A DNA stretch of 64,000 nt from NCBI RefSeq assembly GCF_001956045.1, contig NZ_MRTH01000037.1:20349-84348 (forward strand). The letters are read 5' to 3'. The position numbers and the translations under genes are program-made. Below are positions 25,834 to 34,667 of the stretch, piece by piece. Every line of letters begins with the position of its first letter. The stretch's first letter is position 1. The notes under the pieces are model-generated. The model did not search any database and was not told the DNA's origin. It worked only from the letters and a program-made list of their open reading frames with translations. Origin of the DNA: Paenibacillus sp. FSL H7-0331. GTDB taxonomy: Bacteria; Bacillota; Bacilli; Paenibacillales; NBRC-103111.

Positions 25834-26391
25834 ATGCTCATCTTGCGAAAAGGAAACAGGAATGATCTTGAATTCTTGATTCGAATTGATTTGAAAAATG
25901 ATGGATACACGTCAGGACCAGATGATGTTGAACTGACAGAGCAGCAGCAAGAGGAACACCGCCAGAAGATACAGAAGTATGTAACTGATCCCAATAAAGG
26001 TGCATTTATTGCTGAGGATTCAGTTTTGTCCATGCCCATTGGTATGATCATGTATTCCATATCCAATAGGGATGATGTGTATTCATGGAAAACGATATAT
26101 AATGAATTAGATCGTACCCTATTTCAAAGTGACGGTCGATTCCTCGAGATATTTCAATTATGGGTGCATCCAGATTACCGCAGAGCAGGCTTGGCAACAC
26201 AACTTAAAAGCAAGCTGGAAGAAGAAGCTCAATATCACAATGTCAATTTAATATATACACATACCGAAGCGGTAAATGATCACGTCATTGAGCTTAATAA
26301 AAAAATAGGTTATCAAGAGGTTCGACGTGGTCCTATTTGGGATGATATCATTCGTGTTAGCCTTATCAAACAGCTGAATGTATCCAATTAA
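25834..26391 (+). CDS. GNAT-family N-acetyltransferase
   Basis: A 185-residue acetyl-CoA-dependent transferase. Motif A is visible as FLEIFQLWVHPDYRRAGLATQLKSKLEEEA, with the pyrophosphate-binding R-x-x-G-x-A segment. Motif B follows (NLIYTHTEAVNDHVIELNKKIGYQEV). The substrate cannot be inferred. It lies in the same direction as the AAA ATPase gene, 26 bases upstream of it, so the two are probably co-transcribed. Confidence 0.87.
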   Translation: MLILRKGNRNDLEFLIRIDLKNDGYTSGPDDVELTEQQQEEHRQKIQKYVTDPNKGAFIAEDSVLSMPIGMIMYSISNRDDVYSWKTIYNELDRTLFQSDGRFLEIFQLWVHPDYRRAGLATQLKSKLEEEAQYHNVNLIYTHTEAVNDHVIELNKKIGYQEVRRGPIWDDIIRVSLIKQLNVSN

Positions 26392-26417
26392 GAGTATAAG
26401 TATTGGAGTTGAACACC

Positions 26418-27128
26418 ATGTATTTGCGTAGCCTGGAAATTCTCAGAAATAAAGATCATGACTCAAAAGCGTATCCCTTTACGATACCCGCGATCAAAGA
26501 ATTGGACTCCATTTCGTTTGAAACGAATGTCACCTTTCTAGTAGGGGAGAATGGCTCAGGGAAATCGACACTGCTGGAGGCGATCGCCTATCAGTGCGGA
26601 TTTAACACGGCTGGAGGAGGGAGGAACAACGCCTATGAGGTAGAGGCTTCCGCGTCCATTCTGGGGGATCATATTCGGCTCTCATGGATGCCCAAAATCA
26701 CGAATGGATTTTTTCTGCGAGCAGAAACCTTTTATCACTTTGCATCCCATATGGACACGCTGCCCGAGGGCTTACAATATTATGGAGGTCGTTCCTTACA
26801 CGAGCAATCGCATGGGGAGGCGTTTCTTTCACTTTTCACACATCGCTTTGGAAAAAGGGCGATTTACCTGCTGGATGAACCGGAAGCGGCTCTATCGCCT
26901 GCGCGGCAGCTGGCATTGCTGCGCATTATTAAAGATTTGGAGCACGATGCTCAGTTCATCATCGCTACACATTCACCAATTCTGCTCGGATATCCAAATG
27001 CGCAAATACTGAACTTTGACGTTCAGCCTGTAGCCGGGATTCGATATGAGGATACGCTGCATTATATTATTACCAGACGTTTTCTGGAAAACAGGAAGGC
27101 TGTCCTTAAGGAATTATTTGAAGATTAA
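26418..27128 (+). CDS. Small AAA/ABC-type ATPase
   Basis: A 236-residue soluble ATPase. Walker A is VGENGSGKSTLLEAIAY, a signature-like region is HEQSHGEAFLSLF, Walker B is AIYLLDEPEAALSP, and the switch histidine is in FIIATHSPILL. This is a minimal version of the AAA_15/AAA_21 (OLD-like) ATPases without a nuclease domain. ATG at 26418 follows GGAG by nine bases; a TTG at 26403 would add five residues. Relatives appear in metabolism and in defence, and the role here is unknown. A terminator follows. Confidence 0.85.
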   Translation: MYLRSLEILRNKDHDSKAYPFTIPAIKELDSISFETNVTFLVGENGSGKSTLLEAIAYQCGFNTAGGGRNNAYEVEASASILGDHIRLSWMPKITNGFFLRAETFYHFASHMDTLPEGLQYYGGRSLHEQSHGEAFLSLFTHRFGKRAIYLLDEPEAALSPARQLALLRIIKDLEHDAQFIIATHSPILLGYPNAQILNFDVQPVAGIRYEDTLHYIITRRFLENRKAVLKELFED

Positions 27129-27145
27129 CAGATTTGATGAAAAAC

Positions 27146-27172
27146 CTTCATACGAAGTATGGAGATTTTTTT
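27146..27172 (+). terminator. Intrinsic terminator after the ATPase gene
   Basis: CTTCATAC and GTATGGAG form an 8-bp stem (one G-U pair) around a GAA loop, followed by seven T residues after one A. Confidence 0.75.
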
Positions 27173-27416
27173 GCAGCTAAGGATTCCCCGGGAAATATCG
27201 ACATAAAAAGAGGAACGGCATGGTAAATGACGGATAATTAATAAATGTGTTTTATTATTTTGGCAGTTACCAGAACAACAGGATTTACCAACTTTTTGTT
27301 GAATACATGAAAGATATGTGCGACGCAGCGAAGGGGATGGTGTGAATGCCATGTCGTGTGTAATTCATTTTGAAATATTATAGTGTTATCAAAGCGACTT
27401 ACAAGGAGGAAAAAGA

Positions 27417-27848
27417 TTGAGTAAGCTCAAAGCGCAAAGTTATGACAATCATAAGAAATTTGTACCTCTATTCCATTTTGTCCTGGCACCCATCGCACTG
27501 ATCCTATTCATTGCGTCGATTATTCACATGTTTAAAGAGCAATTTAGTTATGCTTCCCTTTTTGATTTTGGTATTTCCATATGTGTATTAATATTGGCGG
27601 CGCTTGTTCGCCTATTTGCAACCCAATTGCAGGATCGCAGCATTTTCCAGGAAGAGAACTTTCGGCACGTTCATCTTACAGGCAAACCCCTGGATGCAAG
27701 ACTCAGTTTACAGCAGATCATCGCACTTCGTTTTGCTTCAGACGAATCATTTCCTCAATTATGTGTGAAGGCAGCCGAAACGGGGATGGAGCCTGACAAG
27801 ATCAAGAAATCCATAACTGTGTGGAGGGCTGATCACAACCGAGTGTAA
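27417..27848 (+). CDS. DUF6526-family membrane protein
   Basis: A 143-residue protein of the DUF6526 type. It opens with QSYDNHKKFVPLFH, has two membrane helices (about 18-38 and 48-66), and a cytoplasmic tail with EENFRHVHLTGKPLDARLSLQQIIALRFASDE, the family's most conserved stretch. The start is TTG 27417 behind a strong AAGGAGG site. The family has no known function. The 290 bases before it hold a short frame remnant but no clear gene. Confidence 0.8.
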   Translation: MSKLKAQSYDNHKKFVPLFHFVLAPIALILFIASIIHMFKEQFSYASLFDFGISICVLILAALVRLFATQLQDRSIFQEENFRHVHLTGKPLDARLSLQQIIALRFASDESFPQLCVKAAETGMEPDKIKKSITVWRADHNRV

Positions 27849-28230
27849 CGTGATCATCTTTGCGGATTGTGTATTTCGAAAGGTTACAAACAGGATTCAT
27901 ATATCTCTTGGTTTGGGAGGCAGAGGAACGATGCATGCCCCTGGGCTCTATAAAACCTAAAGCCGCTAAACACTACTTTGAGTGTTTGGCGGTTTTTTTT
28001 AGCAGCGTGTTGACTTGGTACTGCTTGTGTCTGGCATTACATATCAATAAGATACACTTTAAGTATCATCCTTTAAATTCAAGGTAATTAAAATGAAAAT
28101 AAACGAATTCCTATGTGTTATATCTATTATAAGTTTAATATGTTATGTAAAATGAACGTATTTATTAATATAATAAACTCATACCGATAAAGTAATCAAT
28201 GGATGAACGGTTCAGAGAGGATGACTATCG
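27849..28230. other. Intergenic region with terminator and AT-rich promoter zone
   Basis: It contains the terminator listed at 27963-28000. The last 150 bases are very AT-rich and should hold the promoter of the next serine hydrolase. No gene is supported here. Confidence 0.5.
27963..28000 (+). terminator. Strong intrinsic terminator
   Basis: CCGCTAAACACT and AGTGTTTGGCGG form a 12-bp stem around ACTTTG, followed by eight T residues. It ends the DUF6526 transcript. Confidence 0.88.
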
Positions 28231-29406
28231 TTGAGTAAATACAATTCAAACAAGATGGATACAGAGGGTCTACAAGCACGTATTGATGAGGTAATTGATC
28301 GTACACTTGCTGAAAAACGGCTGGTTGGCACGGTTATCCAAGTTGCGATTAATGGAGAGCAAAGTTATAGTCGTGCTGCCGGTTTTGCAGACCGTGAGCA
28401 TCACCGGCTTATGCAAAATAATACATTATTCCGACTTGCGTCCGTGTCCAAGCCGATCGTTTCCACGGCTGCCCTGGTACTCGTATCGCAAGGCCGCCTG
28501 CAATTAGACGACCGTGTGGACTATTGGCTGCCCGAGTTTAACCCCCGTCTGCTAAGCGGTGAATTTGCTGCAGTGACTATTCGGCATTTGTTGACTCACA
28601 CGGCTGGGCTGACCTATCGATTCTTTCAGAAAGAACATGATTCATACGAGAGCGCCGGAGTATCAGATGGCATGGACCAGGCTGACATTACATTGGATGA
28701 GAATCTACGCCGTATTGCTTCTGTACCGCTCCTCTATGCGCCAGGCACCCAGTGGAAATATTCCATTGCAACAGATGTTCTTGGTGCAGTAATTGCCAAA
28801 GTTGCGGGTGCCCCACTAAACGAAGCGGTGCGTTCTCTGGTGACCGAACCGCTTGGCATGAATGATACGGGGTTTATTACGGTCGACCCGATACGGCTTT
28901 CTGCGGCATATGCGAGTGCTATTCCTGAGCCACGTCGTATGCTTGACAGTGACCATATTCCATTTATAGAAGGCACGGCCGGTTTCAGGCTTGCTCCCGG
29001 TCGGGCACTTGATGATAGCGCTTATCAATCAGGTGGAGCAGGTATGGTTGGCAGCGCGGGAGATCTTTTGCAACTGCTGGAAACTTTGCGGATGGGTGGG
29101 GCACCTCTTTTGCCGAAGAGTTTGGTCCAAGAGATGACGACTAACCAGATCGGAAGCCTTCCTATGGCTTACTGGCCGGGGCGTGGATTCGGTCTAGGTT
29201 TTACCGTGCTTAAAGATCCGGTCGCCGCAGAAACTTGCGAGTCACCAGGAACTTGGCGTATGGGGGGAACCTATGGTCATTCGTGGTTCGTTGATCCCGT
29301 AAAGCAAATAAGCGTCGTGGCGTTTACCAACACCGCATTGGAGGGCATGTCAGGCCAGTTTACGGTAGACCTTTGTAAAGCCGTTTATGAAGGGAGTAAG
29401 AAGTGA
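28231..29406 (+). CDS. Serine hydrolase, class C beta-lactamase/EstB-like
   Basis: A 391-residue PF00144 protein. The nucleophile motif is FRLASVSKPI; the second motif reads WKYSIATDVLG, so Tyr-Ser-Ile replaces the usual Tyr-x-Asn, and HTAGLTY lies before it. This pattern is more typical of esterases of the EstB type than of true beta-lactamases. There is no signal peptide. TTG 28231 follows GAGAGGATGA. It is only distantly similar to the other serine hydrolase at 24515 and stands alone before a hairpin shared with the germination operon. Confidence 0.85.
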   Translation: MSKYNSNKMDTEGLQARIDEVIDRTLAEKRLVGTVIQVAINGEQSYSRAAGFADREHHRLMQNNTLFRLASVSKPIVSTAALVLVSQGRLQLDDRVDYWLPEFNPRLLSGEFAAVTIRHLLTHTAGLTYRFFQKEHDSYESAGVSDGMDQADITLDENLRRIASVPLLYAPGTQWKYSIATDVLGAVIAKVAGAPLNEAVRSLVTEPLGMNDTGFITVDPIRLSAAYASAIPEPRRMLDSDHIPFIEGTAGFRLAPGRALDDSAYQSGGAGMVGSAGDLLQLLETLRMGGAPLLPKSLVQEMTTNQIGSLPMAYWPGRGFGLGFTVLKDPVAAETCESPGTWRMGGTYGHSWFVDPVKQISVVAFTNTALEGMSGQFTVDLCKAVYEGSKK

Positions 29407-29499
29407 AGAATGGCAGAAAACTCAAAGTAGAAATGTAGCCGTTTAAAACTCTCAGCTGCGAACGAGTCTTTTGGTAATGAAATCGACTCACACGAGAAA

Positions 29500-29522
29500 G
29501 CGCATCGCTGTCAGCGATGCGC
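29500..29522. terminator. Hairpin between convergent genes
   Basis: GCGCATCGCT and AGCGATGCGC form a perfect 10-bp stem with a three-base loop between the serine hydrolase and the germination operon. A short T-run follows on the minus strand only, so it best serves the ger operon. Confidence 0.6.
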
Positions 29523-29547
29523 CCAGGTTCGCTAAAGCTCATGATCA

Positions 29548-30747
29548 TTAATTGTTCTCATTTAAAAAAGTGTTAGTTTTCAATCCCAAGTACCTCATTT
29601 TAACGTCTACAGTTACATCAATATCTGCCTTCGCGAACTCGTCATTCCAATTTTCTTTGACTTTTTTGAAATTTTGATAATCCTGCCTATTCATGACTTC
29701 ACCGAAGCCAAATATATCGGAGCTATATTCCTTTTGGGCCTTTTCAATGGTCCCTTTAATTCCAGCTTTCACCTGTTCTTCAATCAGGCTTTGATAATGG
29801 GTATATGTTTCTAATTTCCTCATGTCATCGCTACATTGTGTGCCTTCCATTTTGGCTTCCAAGGAAACCGAAATTTGTATAAAAGGCTTATCGTCTTTGT
29901 AGTGTGATTTAACTTTGGAGTGAGAATTAAATATATGAACAGTGATGAACTTGTTCTTTCCACATGTAGTGGTTATAGACGTGGATTTGATTTTGTTTTG
30001 GGTCCACAAATAATATCTGGTATCATCCACGGCAAGATAGCCTTGTAACTGCTCGCCCTTGAAAATGGCTATACCGCTTAATAAAACCATAGCATCGGGT
30101 TCAATGGTCTCCATGTTACTTTTTCTTTTCCCTTTTTCAGCATCACCTTGGATGGTAACAGCGGTTAGCACAGGTTCTCTTCCTTTCGAAATTAACGAGG
30201 AAACAAAATCCTTGATTTTACTCTGAGGATCCCCGCCATAATCCTTGAACATGGTCTCAAGCTGTGTTTTTAGTTTAAATGAAGAAGATTTTTGCAGGGG
30301 ATAAGAAACTTTTAATACATCGGATGCTGAAACTCCTTTTGCAATAATCAGATTATATTCATTTCGTATTTCTCGATTTCTGTCCAGAAAGTCAATAAAT
30401 TCAAGTAAGCCTTCCTTGGCTACCTCTTCACTAATGACTATGACTTGTACATGAGAGTAAGTTGAACTTCTCGTGAAGCCAATATTCAACTTATTCACAA
30501 GTTCTGCAATCATATCACCTTCCAGACTAAAAATGATGGAAGGGGTAGCCTTCCCGCCTGTCTTTGGATTTATTTCTGTTTCAATGATCGATTCAGTTGT
30601 CAATTTATATTTTTTATACTCCCCTTTGTCTATGCCGATCCCTGTAATAAGGGATGTTGCATTAAGCTCTTTTCGGTCCCAACAACCACTTACAATAACG
30701 ACGATAATAAGTAAAGGTACACACAAACCGATTATTCTTGTCATCAT
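29548..30747 (-). CDS. Germinant receptor C subunit (GerAC family lipoprotein)
   Basis: A 399-residue lipoprotein. A signal peptide ends in a lipobox (VSGCWDRKELN; the WDR-E-L motif is typical of the family). The three-domain GerAC body follows, with TGIGIDKG near the start and the conserved FGEVMNRQDY region near the end. With the A and B subunits it forms a spore inner-membrane receptor for nutrients. Its start overlaps the stop of the A-subunit gene, showing coupling. The germinant is unknown. It is the last gene of the operon. Confidence 0.93.
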   Translation of the reverse strand: MMTRIIGLCVPLLIIVVIVSGCWDRKELNATSLITGIGIDKGEYKKYKLTTESIIETEINPKTGGKATPSIIFSLEGDMIAELVNKLNIGFTRSSTYSHVQVIVISEEVAKEGLLEFIDFLDRNREIRNEYNLIIAKGVSASDVLKVSYPLQKSSSFKLKTQLETMFKDYGGDPQSKIKDFVSSLISKGREPVLTAVTIQGDAEKGKRKSNMETIEPDAMVLLSGIAIFKGEQLQGYLAVDDTRYYLWTQNKIKSTSITTTCGKNKFITVHIFNSHSKVKSHYKDDKPFIQISVSLEAKMEGTQCSDDMRKLETYTHYQSLIEEQVKAGIKGTIEKAQKEYSSDIFGFGEVMNRQDYQNFKKVKENWNDEFAKADIDVTVDVKMRYLGLKTNTFLNENN

Positions 30748-32321
30748 CCAGAATCTTCCTCCATCGGGGGCGTAGGAGGTTCAACGTTGGGTTGCCTAAG
30801 TGGTTTTTCCGTTTTGAGGTAGCTGGGTCTGTTTTTTAATGAAAAAGTAGGAAAACGAAAAATAACATCTTTTTGGTCCTCAATAATAAAGGGTGCAAAC
30901 GGAGCCATGTAGGGAATTCCGAAAGAACGAAGACCGCACAAATGTCCGATCAAAATGATCAAACCTAATGCGACTCCATAGAGACCGAAAACAGATGCAA
31001 AAAGAATTAGAATAAATCTCAATAAACGAGTCGATACAGCAAAGCTGTAAATAGGGGAAACAAAGCTTGAAATTGTCGATAATGCAATAATAATAACCGT
31101 AGAAGTTGAAACGATTCCCGCTTCAATAACGGCTTGACCGATAACCAAACCTCCAACAATTGACACGGTAGGACCTACAGCTTTAGGCATTCGAGCACCT
31201 GCCTCCCGTAAAATTTCAAATGTTATTTCCATAATAAATATTTCGAATAAAGCTGGAAAAGGAATATTTTCTCTCTGAGACGTAAGGCTTACCAATAATG
31301 ATGTCGGAATGATTTCAATATGATAGGTGATAACTGATAAATATAAAGAAGGAAATAAGAGGGAGATCATAAAAGATAGATATCGAATCATTCGAGCAAA
31401 CGAGCTCATCAGGAAAGGATGATAGTAATCTTCCGATATTTGGAAAAAGTCATTAAAAACAGTAGGAAGCAGGAGCGCGAATGGGCTCCCGTCCACTATA
31501 ATTGCAATTTTTCCCTCCACTAAATTAGCTGAGATACTATCGGGTCTTTCCGAATTGAAAATAAGCGGGAACAGAGTGATGGTTTTATCCGTAATCAATT
31601 CTTCAAGCGTCCCCGAATCAAACATGGCATTGGTTGTAATGTCACTGATTCTTTTGTTTATTTCCTCTAAAATTCCATGATTCACTATGCCATCAATGTA
31701 GCATACGTAAACAGTTGTAGATGTATCTGAACCAAGAGTATGTTTTTCGAAACGAAGTGAAGGATTTTTGATTCTGCGTCGAATCAGGCTTAAATTCGTA
31801 TCACTTGATTCGGTAAAACCATCCTTCGGACCACGAATAATACCTTGCGTGCTTGGTTCTTCTATGGAGCGTGTAGAAATGGAATTCATACGTATAGAAA
31901 TTGCTTTTGTAAAGTCTTTAATAAAGAGAATAACATGTCCAGAAAGGATGTTGTCGATTACTTGAGTTTCATACTCTAACAACTGAAGCTGGGTTCCTGC
32001 TAATTTCTCCTTACAAAATTGTTCAAGCTCACTTTCATTGTCTATAGATAACGGATTAACGGAAGCGACAGAAAGAGAGAGCACAATTTTATCATTAATT
32101 GCTTGTTCATCGGTCATAGTCGTGAGATAGCAAATCAATGCTTCTCGTTGCCCTATATACAGGGACTCTATATAAAAATCGGATGTATGTCCGAAAATTT
32201 CTTGAAAATGATTTTGGTTAGCCTTTAAATCTTTTCCGATTTTTATATTTCGACTTTCTTGTGTAGGAATCCAGGGGTCAATTTTCCTTATTTTGGATTT
32301 AAATAATTTTTTAAACAACAT
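30744..32321 (-). CDS. Germinant receptor A subunit (GerAA family)
   Basis: A protein of about 525 residues. A large soluble N-terminal domain (to about 270) with VYVCYIDGIVN and SISANLVEGKIAIIVDGSPFAL precedes the membrane domain of about five helices with LREAGARMPKAVGPTVSIVGG. These are signatures of PF03323. I set the start at ATG 32321, eleven bases after AGGAGG; the GTG at 32333 lies too close to that site. The 5' end overlaps the B-subunit gene. Such A subunits were recently proposed to form ion-conducting channels in spore germination. Confidence 0.93.
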   Translation of the reverse strand: MLFKKLFKSKIRKIDPWIPTQESRNIKIGKDLKANQNHFQEIFGHTSDFYIESLYIGQREALICYLTTMTDEQAINDKIVLSLSVASVNPLSIDNESELEQFCKEKLAGTQLQLLEYETQVIDNILSGHVILFIKDFTKAISIRMNSISTRSIEEPSTQGIIRGPKDGFTESSDTNLSLIRRRIKNPSLRFEKHTLGSDTSTTVYVCYIDGIVNHGILEEINKRISDITTNAMFDSGTLEELITDKTITLFPLIFNSERPDSISANLVEGKIAIIVDGSPFALLLPTVFNDFFQISEDYYHPFLMSSFARMIRYLSFMISLLFPSLYLSVITYHIEIIPTSLLVSLTSQRENIPFPALFEIFIMEITFEILREAGARMPKAVGPTVSIVGGLVIGQAVIEAGIVSTSTVIIIALSTISSFVSPIYSFAVSTRLLRFILILFASVFGLYGVALGLIILIGHLCGLRSFGIPYMAPFAPFIIEDQKDVIFRFPTFSLKNRPSYLKTEKPLRQPNVEPPTPPMEEDSG

Positions 32322-33432
32322 CTTTGGCAGCACCTCCTTTTTTTATATTTTTACAAATGATAAACAAAAATATTAGGAATGGAATTATATATTGAATAGG
32401 TAAATGTATGTACAGGGGCACAAGGTGAAAACCTTCATGGAAGTGTTCAGTAGTGTTTGCTGCAATTAAAATGGCAAACATGGCTATTTGCATCGCGACT
32501 GGAATAACAAATGGACGATAATGCAATTTGGAGACATATCCTATACCTCTCAACGCACAATAGAAAAAGATACTCACTTTTACGTATATTCCCATCATCA
32601 TCACAAAAACAACTACAGCGTCCAAGCGCTCAATAAAATTAGCAACCGATATTTCTCTTGCTGCATTAAGTAGAGGGAACGTGGAACGTTCGTTAATTTC
32701 AAACCCCAAAACACTAATTTTAATCATAGTAAAACCAGTGAGTAGTAAGCCTGCTAGAGTGACAGAAATGATACTGATTTTTTTTATATGCTTGCATTGA
32801 GTCACATAAGCTCCAATAATCGTAAGTACGATTAATTCACCATTAGGAAAAGTTAGAAGAACCGGAAAAATGGCCTTTAGTATGGGTTTAAATCCTTCAG
32901 CAAGAATGGGCTGTAAATTTTCAAGGTGAATGTTTCCGCCAATATAAAGTAAGAACATAATTAATATCAAAAAAAATACAGTATATGGGAAAAATATTTC
33001 CATACTCCTCCCCAAAACCTCTATGCCCATGTACAGAATATAAGCAATGACCAGCATGAAGGTTAACGAAATGAATTCCATAGGCGTATTTGGGAAAATA
33101 ACTATTTTTATCAACTCGCAAAAATCACGTAAATTTCGGGAGGCATTATAAATAAAGTATTCAATGTAACCCATTGATAGTAAAATCGCTATTTTTCTTC
33201 CAAAGCAAGCCTCTAGAATTTCAAATAAGTTTTTATTGGGCATTTTCATTAAAATGAAACTATAAAATTGTATTAAACCGATCCCTATGAAAGAAGCAAG
33301 CAAAATAGCGATCCATGCGTCCTGTTTCGCTTGATTGGCAACACTAACTACAATAGCCGTACCTAAATGGAAGCTGAATATAAGAACGAATAGCTGCGAC
33401 AGCGATATTTTTTCCACTAGTCTCACTTTCAC
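32311..33432 (-). CDS. Germinant receptor B subunit (GerAB family)
   Basis: A 373-residue membrane protein of the spore-germination permease family (PF03845, APC superfamily) with about ten helices. It opens with KISLSQLFVLIFSFHLGTAIV, typical for GerAB. B subunits bind the germinant, often an amino acid. GTG 33432 follows AAGGAG closely; a second GTG two codons on is better spaced. It lies 12 bases after the small D-type gene and overlaps the A-subunit gene. The operon order is D-B-A-C rather than the classical A-B-C. Confidence 0.92.
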   Translation of the reverse strand: MKVRLVEKISLSQLFVLIFSFHLGTAIVVSVANQAKQDAWIAILLASFIGIGLIQFYSFILMKMPNKNLFEILEACFGRKIAILLSMGYIEYFIYNASRNLRDFCELIKIVIFPNTPMEFISLTFMLVIAYILYMGIEVLGRSMEIFFPYTVFFLILIMFLLYIGGNIHLENLQPILAEGFKPILKAIFPVLLTFPNGELIVLTIIGAYVTQCKHIKKISIISVTLAGLLLTGFTMIKISVLGFEINERSTFPLLNAAREISVANFIERLDAVVVFVMMMGIYVKVSIFFYCALRGIGYVSKLHYRPFVIPVAMQIAMFAILIAANTTEHFHEGFHLVPLYIHLPIQYIIPFLIFLFIICKNIKKGGAAKDVV

Positions 33433-33444
33433 TCAGCTCCTTAT

Positions 33445-33681
33445 TTAATCTGTATTATGGTTACAAGGGTTTTTATTTCTCCTTAATCGATAATCGACAA
33501 TAATGGCATACATAAAGGTGAGTCCAATTGCTACAAATACAGTATTCCTCCCTGTCTGTACGTTAAATTCTGTGATATTCATGAACGCTTTTAGGAAAGA
33601 AGTGCCATAAACAATCGAGTCTATATAAGTAATGATGACCATTCCGATAAGCAGAATCACAAAAGATAAGAATGTAACCAA
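33445..33681 (-). CDS. Small two-helix D-type germination subunit
   Basis: A 78-residue membrane peptide, first gene of the ger operon. It has two membrane helices (about 3-23 and 46-64) joined by a short loop (YGTSFLKAFMNITEFNVQ) and a basic tail. Small two-helix proteins of this size accompany several gerA-type operons in Bacillus and modulate germination. It starts at TTG 33681, nine bases after AGAGGG. The D-type call rests on size, topology and operon position, not on a sequence motif I can name. Confidence 0.65.
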   Translation of the reverse strand: MVTFLSFVILLIGMVIITYIDSIVYGTSFLKAFMNITEFNVQTGRNTVFVAIGLTFMYAIIVDYRLRRNKNPCNHNTD

Positions 33682-33862
33682 ACCTCTATTCCCTCTTTTC
33701 CTTAAGGTTTATTAATTTAAAGTAACCAAATATAAGAGATATATGCAAAAGATGGTTTTTATGGAATAATCAGTTGCTGAGAGGATTTCATTATTCGCAT
33801 GGAAAAGGAGTCTTGTATCTGATGGGGTGAAAGTGGATATGGGGAGAAGTGTCTTTCAATAA

Positions 33863-34642
33863 ATCGATCTTGAATTTTGTGAGAAGCACGGGTACGATCT
33901 GATTGAAATCCGCTTGGATAAACTAAAGGAATACTTAGAGGAGCATACAGTAGCTGATTTGAAGAACTTTTTCGATACCAGTAAGATAAAATCGTTTGCT
34001 TTCAATGCGCTTGAATTCATCAGCTTTCGAGATGAAACCGGTTACAGTAAAATAGTAGAAGACCTGCAATTCCTTTGTGAGGTTGGCTCCGTTATTGACT
34101 GTAAAAAAATTGTTGTTGTTCCTACCTTCGACATCGGCGATTATACCCGTCAACAAATTCAGGAGGAAACCGTCAGAGTCCTGCATGATTTGGCAGACCG
34201 TGCACAAGCTTACGGGGTAAGCCTGGCCTTCGAATTCGTGGGTTATCCGAACTGCTCGGTCAATACGTTTGGACAAGCCTATCAAATCGTTCAAGCAGTT
34301 AATCGCGACAACGTCGGAATCGTGCTGGATTGCTTCCATTTTCATGCAATGAACTCCAGGCTTGAGGATTTACAGCAGGCAGATCCCGCTAAAATCTTCG
34401 TGTTCCATATTGACGATTGTGAAGATTTGCCTGTCGGCGCTTTGAGGGATCAACACCGGGTATGGCCAGGCCATGGCTCTGTGGACTTAGATGTTATCCT
34501 AAGAACGCTGAGTGAAATTGGATATAGCGAAATGGTATCCGTAGAATTGTTCATGCCGGAATATTGGGATTGGGAGATTGAGAGAACGATTCAAACAGGC
34601 AAAGAAACGACGGAACAGGCGATCCGTACATATTTCGCTTAG
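33863..34642 (+). pseudogene. Sugar-phosphate isomerase/epimerase (TIM barrel) lacking its N-terminus
   Basis: The frame matches xylose-isomerase-like TIM-barrel enzymes (IolE/IolH type): IDLEFCEKHGYDLIEIRLDKL, then VVVPTFD, LAFEFVGYPNCSVNT, GIVLDCFHFHAM, VFHIDD and SVELF. Metal-ligand positions (Glu, Asp-His, Asp, Glu) are kept. The first barrel strand is missing: an in-frame TAA at 33860 lies immediately before the conserved part, and the only later start (TTG 33914) has no ribosome binding site. It is probably a recently broken gene, unless the stop is a sequence error. Confidence 0.65.
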
Positions 34643-34667
34643 CCGAAAGCTGCCAAGGGCAGCTGCC

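Noticed and set aside
27185..27350. Short frame reading FYYFGSYQNNRIYQLFVEY and MKDMCDAAKGMV
   Set aside because: It looks faintly coding but has no start, no ribosome binding site and only about 33 codons; too little to call even as a remnant.
24515..29406. Antibiotic-resistance beta-lactamases
   Set aside because: Both proteins lack signal peptides, and one lacks the Tyr-x-Asn motif; the SxxK hydrolase family is mostly esterases and peptidases.
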